Assembly: GCA_036245805.1 (NCBI GenBank)
Contig: BTRK01000006.1
Coordinates: 33,546,901-33,610,900 of the forward strand
Origin: Pristionchus mayeri
Taxonomy: Eukaryota > Nematoda > Chromadorea > Rhabditida > Neodiplogasteridae
Direction of reading: 5' to 3'
Length of the DNA: 64,000 nucleotides
Every line of letters starts with the position of its first letter. Position 1 is the first letter of the stretch. The position numbers were made by a program, and so were the translations under genes. Of this stretch, positions 57,732 through 64,000 are shown in pieces. The notes under the pieces are model-generated. The model searched no databases, was not told the origin of the DNA, and saw only the letters and a list, made by a program, of their open reading frames with translations.

Positions 57732-57805
57732 GCCGCCATAGCTCAGTCGGTTAGAGCGTGGGTCTAATAAGCCCAAGGTCGCAGGTTCGACCCCTGCTGG
57801 CGGCA
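57732..57805 (+). tRNA. tRNA-Ile (anticodon AAU)
   Basis: A complete cloverleaf. The acceptor stem is perfect (GCCGCCA with TGGCGGC). The D arm is GCTC...GAGC. The anticodon stem TGGGT/GCCCA encloses the loop CTAATAA, anticodon AAT. The T arm is GCAGG TTCGACC CCTGC, and the discriminator base is A. There is no intron. A TTTT run follows about six bases later as a Pol III terminator. Confidence 0.95.
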
Positions 57806-58659
57806 AACATTTTGCTCACTTCAAAATAAATTTTTTTTTCAAGCTAGTTCATTTCAATTCTTTCCTGCTCCCTCCCTTACAGTCTCGCTCTTTCCTTGCC
57901 ATTGTTGGTCAAGCATATAGGAGCCGTCGTATTGAAAACCCCAACTATAAGTTCTTGCTCGGTTTAAGATTTTATAGAATAATTAGTATCAGTTTCACTT
58001 ACAAATGGGTGCAAGTGTTCCGAGAGATCTATAATTAGAGAGTATTATGTTTCAATTATCTCTATCCCATAGGGACTTGTTAAAACATAGCATTCTTCGT
58101 CTAGCAGAAAAAATGCTAGGTGACAAGAAGGTGCGTGGGAAAAAACGGTTAGATTTCTACCATAGTAGTTTGTACTCTCTTTAATTCCTCGTGTAAGAAG
58201 AAAAGCGAAAGAAATATAATTCCATTGGATCCATTAAATTTATGCCAAAATTCAAGCACAATGTTTTCTGAACATTGTCAGGATCGAAATTTATGTGCAC
58301 ATTCACTGTTTCATTTTTGAAAATGAAACCTCGATATTATCCAGCAGAAATACAACTCGGCCTTCGGTCAAAGTCACTAATGAGAAGTTTACATTTTTTT
58401 CCTGGGAACGAGTCATGAAGCGTCTGGGAAACCGCAACCATCAGAATTTCTTGAATCAATAAATAGGAAATTTGCTTTATTTATCAGTTGATAATGTCGA
58501 AATGTACAGGTTTCTCTAACTACTGAACCGTGCGCAACAAAAATTTGTTTTAGTTGATCTATCGTGTTGTTGTTCGGAACACTTTCATACCCCAATTCCC
58601 ATAATGCGCAACCGGAAATCGCTTATTCACCTACTCTCAATCAAGTAAGTCTCCAGGGA
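57806..58659. other. intergenic region after tRNA-Ile
   Basis: AT-rich, with no recognised gene. A short minus-strand frame (58413-58595) has no support. Confidence 0.4.
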
Positions 58660-59339
58660 ATGAATTTCGTTCTTTTGTCCGTCCTCTCCCCCTTATTCTC
58701 CCTGCGCATCTCCTCGGAACTCCGCCCCATCCACCATATATCCCCCAGTCTTTCCTTCTTTTCGACATTCTCACTTTTTTGCATATCCATTCATGTACAT
58801 CCTTGGTTGCAGAGTGAATGTATTTCTCTGAGAAGCGTTCTCTTCAGTATGGCTGCCCTCTCTGTTGGCCAGACCAAGTAAGTCTCTCCATGGGGTACTG
58901 TAAACGAGTGTAATCACAGGGAAGACGAGATTCACGATCCTCTCTCATGCTATCTGTCCGGAGAAACCGGCATCGCCTCATGCACCTCCATCTTCAAGGT
59001 CAGTTGACTTCCTCTTCCCACTCCTCTCCCATTTATTTCGATTCAGAATGAAGTTCCGGTCTGTGAATTCCGTCAGCTCGGCAGCATTGTGACTCAAGGA
59101 TGCCACTTCATGAACCCCGTGAGTCTCCCTCTTTATCACTGCTGCGTTACAATCTTCTTGTAATACGGGGGTGGATTCGGTGTTCAATACGAAGGTAGTA
59201 TCTATGGTTCGATCCTCCCTCTCAGATCGGGGCAGCCATTGAGTGTTCCCCTTCTTGCGGCCCCGTCGTCGAACTTCGTGGTCTACTAGAGGAGGTTCGA
59301 TGCTGCTGCACCACTCCCTTGTGCAATGCAATGGAGTGA
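58660..59339 (+). CDS. small secreted Cys-rich protein, Ly6/ET-module-like
   Basis: The 3' exons are clear: CYLSGETGIASCTSIFK, then NEVPVCEFRQLGSIVTQGCH, then IECSPSCGPVVEL and the end CCCTTPLCNAME with TGA at 59337, joined by GT-AG introns in phase. The closing CCC...LCN pattern is that of three-finger (Ly6) and nematode ET-module proteins. The 5' part is uncertain: the frame is open back to ATG 58660, which begins like a signal peptide (MNFVLLSVLSPLFSL), but part of that stretch may be an intron; the alternative start MAALSVGQTK (58850) has no signal peptide. An extracellular role is an inference. Confidence 0.6.
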
Positions 59340-59892
59340 TCCATCGATTCGCAAGAGTGGAGAACTCTATGGAGAACGAGCAAGACGCCTCTCCTCCTTT
59401 CCTCCATTCATTCCCCTTCATTCTTCATCTATCACTCCGTTCGTTGCGCTAGGTTTTCTCAGAACATACTCTTCAGTGGAAATTTGTAGAATAGCTACCT
59501 CACCAACAATATTTCTTGACATCCCGGATTCATCGTTCCTCAATCACTTCCTATTGTCTCCGATGTCTTCGAGCGTCAATCTGGTCTAATAAATGCAACG
59601 TTGTTTTGTGAATTAGTTCCCTCAATAGTTCAAACACCACATACTCCGATTTCCCTTTAGATGTTGCATCTCCGGGCACACTAATGAGGCACTCTATTCG
59701 TAGAATAAGTAAACGGAGAACTGAGATCCCTCATTTGAGAAGTTGACCGAAAGTTAAGATGTTCATACAAGGAAGAACGTCTCGTATTCCCACCCCCCCC
59801 CCCCCTATTATGACAATGAATACTCTAGAGTGAACTCTGATCTGTAGTCTCTTCCTTCGATCTCTGCCTTCATTAATCACTCGTCGATGATG
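59340..59892. other. intergenic region
   Basis: 3' flank of the Cys-rich gene, with a poly-C tract at about 59791-59804. No gene is recognised. Confidence 0.4.
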
Positions 59893-60254
59893 ATTCATAA
59901 CTAGAGAGCGGAGAGGAAGAGGTAAGACCGCTCTGTGCGACGAGGAATGATATTTTCTCTTCCGGAAGAATGAGAGGGTGGGGAAGTCTTCCGGAAGACC
60001 AGTCTCGTAAAACTTTATAGGGTGAAAATCAAGTCAAAATTTCATGCAAATGCATCCCTAATACCATATTTAAACTAGTTCTTCACAAAATGACTTAAAA
60101 TCCGCTCGAATAACGCTCTAAAACAGCATTTTTCCTTGCCGTACTCTTCCGGAAGACTGCACTTTCCCCTCCCTCTTCCTCATTCCTCGCTCTCTCCCTC
60201 AAAAGAGCGGCAGAGTCTTCCTCTTCCTCTTCCTCTCCGCACTCTATTCATAAC
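59893..60254. mobile_element. small foldback with 9-bp flanking repeats
   Basis: ATTCATAAC occurs at 59893-59901 and again at 60246-60254, enclosing 344 bp. The inner ends are imperfect inverted repeats (AGAGAGCGGAGAGGAAGAGG against AGAGTGCGGAGAGGAAGAGG), and both arms contain GTCTTCCGGAAGA-like palindromes. A 9-bp duplication is typical of Mutator-like elements. No coding capacity is seen. Confidence 0.6.
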
Positions 60255-60476
60255 ACATCGAATGTCGCTCAGCTTGCCGCTATGGTGTGTAGATGTGGTG
60301 ATTTTAGTGGTCCTAGCGACACCTAATTTTAGTAATAGTTCCGATGTACAACGTTATCCTACCTCTGCAAGTTGCAAGATAGAATCGCTTTTTGGTAGCA
60401 ATTTAGGAGTGCAGCGACTGATGGAGGGATGAGCAACCTCTCCTCCTCTCTTTGAGCACATTGTTATGACGTGTCT

Positions 60477-62351
60477 TCTGAGAGATTGCATGACCATGAG
60501 GAACTAGCTGCAAAAGTTTAAGCAATATTTCCAAGAAAATTATATTTGAGTCCGTTGGGGACGAGGAAACTTATTTACACGCGATTTGGGCTGGAGCCGG
60601 CTTTTAGGCATTTTACGGTCTTCAATCCGGCTCTGTCATATTTCGTTTCGTTTTTGAGCTATAAATACGGCAAATAGCTGAAAATGTGGGGAAAATTATT
60701 CTAAGATACTTTCATGTTGAGACCTAATCTGTACGAAGTAGCTGTCATGCAGAAAATATCTAAAAACTATCAGTAGATTCATTTAAAAATTCATACTCGG
60801 TTTAGGACCCCCCGTTTCACCACTTTCTGAACACAGATTCGGAAACTACATACTCATATTAGTCTGAGAAAAATAGTTTCCTGAATCGGCAGGGGTGTAA
60901 ATACGTCGAAGCAAGCTAAAGTATGTGTTAAGTTCGCTAGATAGGAAATTTCAATCTCAACATTTTGAGTCGTAATCACTCAGGAACATCTATTTTTTCA
61001 TAGTTTTCATATAAAGTGTCAATTTGTTGAAAATGCTGTTGAAAAATCCGAAGATATCCAACTCAAAAAAATCATATTTTTCACCTCTGAAATCTCAAAT
61101 TTACATGTTGCTAACTCATCATTTCAAGATCATTACATGTGCTAGCTATATAGAAGTTATAGTATGCTTAGCCATGAGTGAAAATTTGTGGTACTGAGCA
61201 CCTCCACTATTTCGATGCTCGAACTTCTGATCCTCGAATATCGAAGATCGACAACGTCGGTCACATAAAAAAAACGCTTTTGAAATGGATATTGTAAATT
61301 CAGATGATTTCTACATTTAAAAAATGTTTTCGTATGAAGATTAATAAGAAATAAATATAAAATCCGTGAATTTTCTCTTTTCAAAATTTGCGAAATTTTC
61401 GGTATTCAAAAAATTTCATTTTCGAAAAACTCAAAATGTTTAGTGTTTTTTGTTAATTTTTAATTTATTTTCATATAAAAACATTTTTCAAAGGTATAAA
61501 TCAGCTGAATTTACAATATCCATTTCAAAAGCGTATTTTTTATGTGACCGACGTTGTCGATCTTCGATATTCGAGGATCAGAAGTTCGAGCATCGAAATA
61601 GTGGAGGTGCTCAGTACCTCAAATTTTCACTCACGGCTAAGCATACTATAACTTCTATATAGCTAGCACATGTAATGATCTTGAAATGATGAGTTAGCAA
61701 CATGTAAATTTGAGATTTCAGAGGTGAAAAATATGATTTTTTTGAAAGTTGGATATCTTCGGATTTTTCAACCGCATTTTCAACAAATTGACACTTTATA
61801 TGAAAACTATGAAAAAATAGATGTTCCTGAGTGATTACGACTCAAAATGTTGAGATTGAAATTTCCTATCTAGCGAACTTAACACATACTTTAGCTTGCT
61901 TCGACGTATTTACACCCCTGCCGATTCAGGAAACTATTTTTCTCAGACTAATATGAGTATGTAGTTTCCGAATCTGTGTTCAGAAAGTGGTGAAACGGGG
62001 GTCCTAAACCGAGTATGAATTTTTAAATGAATCTACTGATAGTTTTTCGATATTTTCTGCATGACAGCTACTTCGTACAGATTAGGTCTCAACATGAAAG
62101 TATCTTAGAATAATTTTCCCCACATTTTCAGCTATTTGCCGTATTTATAGCTCAAAAACGAAACGAAATATGACAGAGCCGGATTGAAGACCGTAAAATG
62201 CCTAAAAGCCGGCTCCAGCCCAAATCGCGTGTAAATAAGTTTCCTCGTCCCCAACGGACTCTAATATAATTTTCTTGGAAATATTGCTTAAACTTTTGCA
62301 GCTAGTTCCTCACGGGGCTAATTTTCATGCAATCTCTCAGAAGACACGTGA
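60477..62351. mobile_element. foldback element, family 1, copy A3
   Basis: A palindrome of 1,875 bp with ends TGACGTGTCTTCTGAGAGAT and complement (TCACGTGTC), flanked by TA (60475-60476 and 62352-62353). It is nearly identical to copy A2 at 20345-22225 but inserted the other way round. It lies between genes. Confidence 0.88.
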
Positions 62352-62530
62352 TAATATACAAGAGAATAATACTGTTCGCGAAATAAGATTATTTATTCAA
62401 GGCATATCATTATTTATACAACGTACTGCGAGTAACCGATCTCGATCAAGGAATGCGATATGTTCACTCAAAAAGTAATAGAAACAGAGAAATATTTGAA
62501 TGCGAAGTGAGAGGGTCTCGATACATGTGC

Positions 62531-63733
62531 CTATGCTTGATCAGCGAAGGTGGGATTCTCGAATGAGATGACTCCATTGGGGGCCTTGTCCTCGTCTCCT
62601 CCGTTGTACGAGACTGCAGATGCATCGACGATCCTCTTCGTGGACGATCTTCTGTAGATGACGTAGCAGATGATGAGAAGGAGGACGACGAGGAGGAAGA
62701 CGAAGATGCAAGTGACGATCGACGAGATGAACGACTTGTACTCTGCCCATTCCTGAAATTGGACGGGGATTCAACTGTCTCAGCACCTAAAACGATCAAT
62801 CTCTTGTATGGAATCCCAAATGGCGGTTTGAACGAGATGGACCCTCCCTTTCACAATACATCTGAATTCCCTTACAACCTATTGTTGGAGGTGTCGTGCT
62901 TCTTCTTCCTTTTAACATACCTTGAATTCGATGAACCTCTGTGCTATGTGGTGAGCTTTTCTGTGGAAGTCGGAAGTGTTGGTGGAGGGAGAGAAGCAGT
63001 AGGAGAGGTCGATATCGTAGTCAGAAGAAGTCAAGCTCTCGTTCCACAATGCCACGTAGTTTCCCTCTGCAAACCACATCATTAGAACAGATTGTATTAC
63101 TTTTTTCATATGCTTACATTTTCAAGAAAAGTCAGGTATCGAATAGACGCCCATTCTAAAGTTTCCATACTAATCGTGTCGTATTCATTCACAATATGAA
63201 GTGAGGATACAGCACTCTCGCATTTTTCGTATTAGAATCTCGCCACTGGCACAGAGGGAAGAGATCGTAATAGAGGCCGGGATAGTAGCAAAGCGATAAC
63301 AAAGTGAGAGAGGTCTTGTCACTCTCTAAGTGCGTTGTGTCGAGTTCCTCATTAGACTTTCAACTCATTAGACGTTCCTCAACTTTCCTCAACTTCCTCA
63401 ACTCATTAGACGATGCTTTGCTTACGCGAAATGGAAAAAGTCTTGTTGAGAGTGGAATGGAGTTTGGTGAGGACATCGAGGAAGACTTGAGGAGAAGGAT
63501 TGGGAAGGAGATCTGTCTTCATATTCTGCCCTCCTTCCATGCACTGACAGCTGAAACATTCTTAGTTTACTAATATCTGCTCACATTTCATAGGAAGACG
63601 AGACTGAATGCACGAACCTCACGCTGTCGTCCGAAGTAGGGGCACATTTGGTAGGAGGAGGACAGTGATTGCAGTCCGATAGGAGTAGAGAAGAGGAGAA
63701 GGGAAGGAGGAGAAGGAGAGGAAGGAAGAACAT
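62531..63733 (-). CDS. unrecognised type I single-pass membrane protein
   Basis: I do not recognise the family. Four exons on the minus strand join in consistent phases (2, 1, 0). The signal peptide is MFFLPLLLLLPFSSSLLLS from ATG 63733. A Cys-rich start follows (CNHCPPPTKC, CQCMEGG), then an ectodomain with possible N-glycosylation sites (NKTF, NESL, NTSD), one membrane segment (IVTCIFVFLLVVLLLIICYV) and a cytoplasmic tail beginning YRRSSTKR and ending VISFENPTFADQA, TAG at 62531. It has about 195-200 residues. The tail's ENPTF resembles an NPxF/Y-type sorting motif, which is an inference. Confidence 0.65.
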
Positions 63734-64000
63734 CTCGGATGGAATGGAGACTGTTGAATGACGAAATAATGATGGGTATAAAGTGAGAATAGTGGGCGGG
63801 AGTCAGCTATTGTTCATTTGGCGCGCTCTGTTTCAGCGTCCTTTCATCGGAGTGTAAATTCTCATTTACAAGTAATAGAGGGGTGCGACTGAGAATACTC
63901 ACCCAGAAGGCTTGCTCATTCGTGTGATTGCTCATAGAACATTGTTGTAAGAGCGATACACTACTGCAACGGTTCACATTCAATTTAGCGAATGAATCCG
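63734..64000. other. window end, no gene recognised
   Basis: Upstream flank of the minus-strand membrane protein. No exon is supported before the window ends. Confidence 0.4.

Overview
The window reads as nuclear DNA of a free-living nematode, most likely a rhabditid or diplogastrid such as Pristionchus; the genus is an inference from style, not a sequence match. The reasons are many short GT-AG introns (about 45-100 nt), an N-terminal-anchor cuticle collagen, an SRSX-like chemoreceptor, a divergent nematode-type ligand-gated channel, a Lys-rich cytosolic tyrosine phosphatase and abundant Tc1/mariner-type repeats. Almost every gene is split, so coding calls below are chains of exons joined by splice sites and matching phases, and coordinates are whole coding spans.

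Layout: 0.7-4.4 kb chemoreceptor GPCR (-) with a 2.2-kb foldback in its last intron; 5.4 kb secreted two-EGF protein (+); 6.1-8.1 kb cuticle collagen with a long Ala/Gly/Pro tail (-); 9.2 and 12.1 kb two small unrecognised genes (+) around a 2.0-kb foldback; 12.8-16.1 kb 3-hydroxyacyl-CoA dehydrogenase (-) with a foldback in intron 1; 16.5-17.1 kb paralogue of the EGF gene (-); a 1.0-kb foldback; 19.9-25.3 kb membrane-anchored phospholipase B-like SGNH lipase (+) with a foldback intron; 25.7-30.4 kb DHHC palmitoyltransferase (-) with a LINE in an intron; 31-34 kb D-aminoacyl-tRNA deacylase (-) with a foldback intron; 34.6-44.5 kb mitochondrial ABCB10-like half transporter (+), whose first intron holds a tRNA-bearing foldback and a gag-protease-only LTR element, and whose third intron holds a mariner element; 46.0-51.7 kb legumain (+), with an omega-class glutathione transferase nested on the opposite strand of a 3-kb intron; 52.1-54.6 kb Cys-loop-family channel without its Cys loop (+) carrying a mariner MITE; 55.0-57.5 kb protein tyrosine phosphatase (+); tRNA-Ile(AAU); 58.7-59.3 kb small Cys-rich protein (+); a 0.34-kb foldback with 9-bp flanking repeats; a third copy of the first foldback family; and 62.5-63.7 kb an unrecognised type I membrane protein (-).

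The genes do not form an obvious pathway or operon. What unifies the window is its repeat load: eight long near-perfect foldbacks (about 12.7 kb, about 20% of the sequence), five of them inside introns and most flanked by TA, so that the host transcripts should contain long double-stranded hairpins. A second shared feature is a short intronic motif, TGATCTTTGATC, that recurs close to splice acceptors in several unrelated genes.
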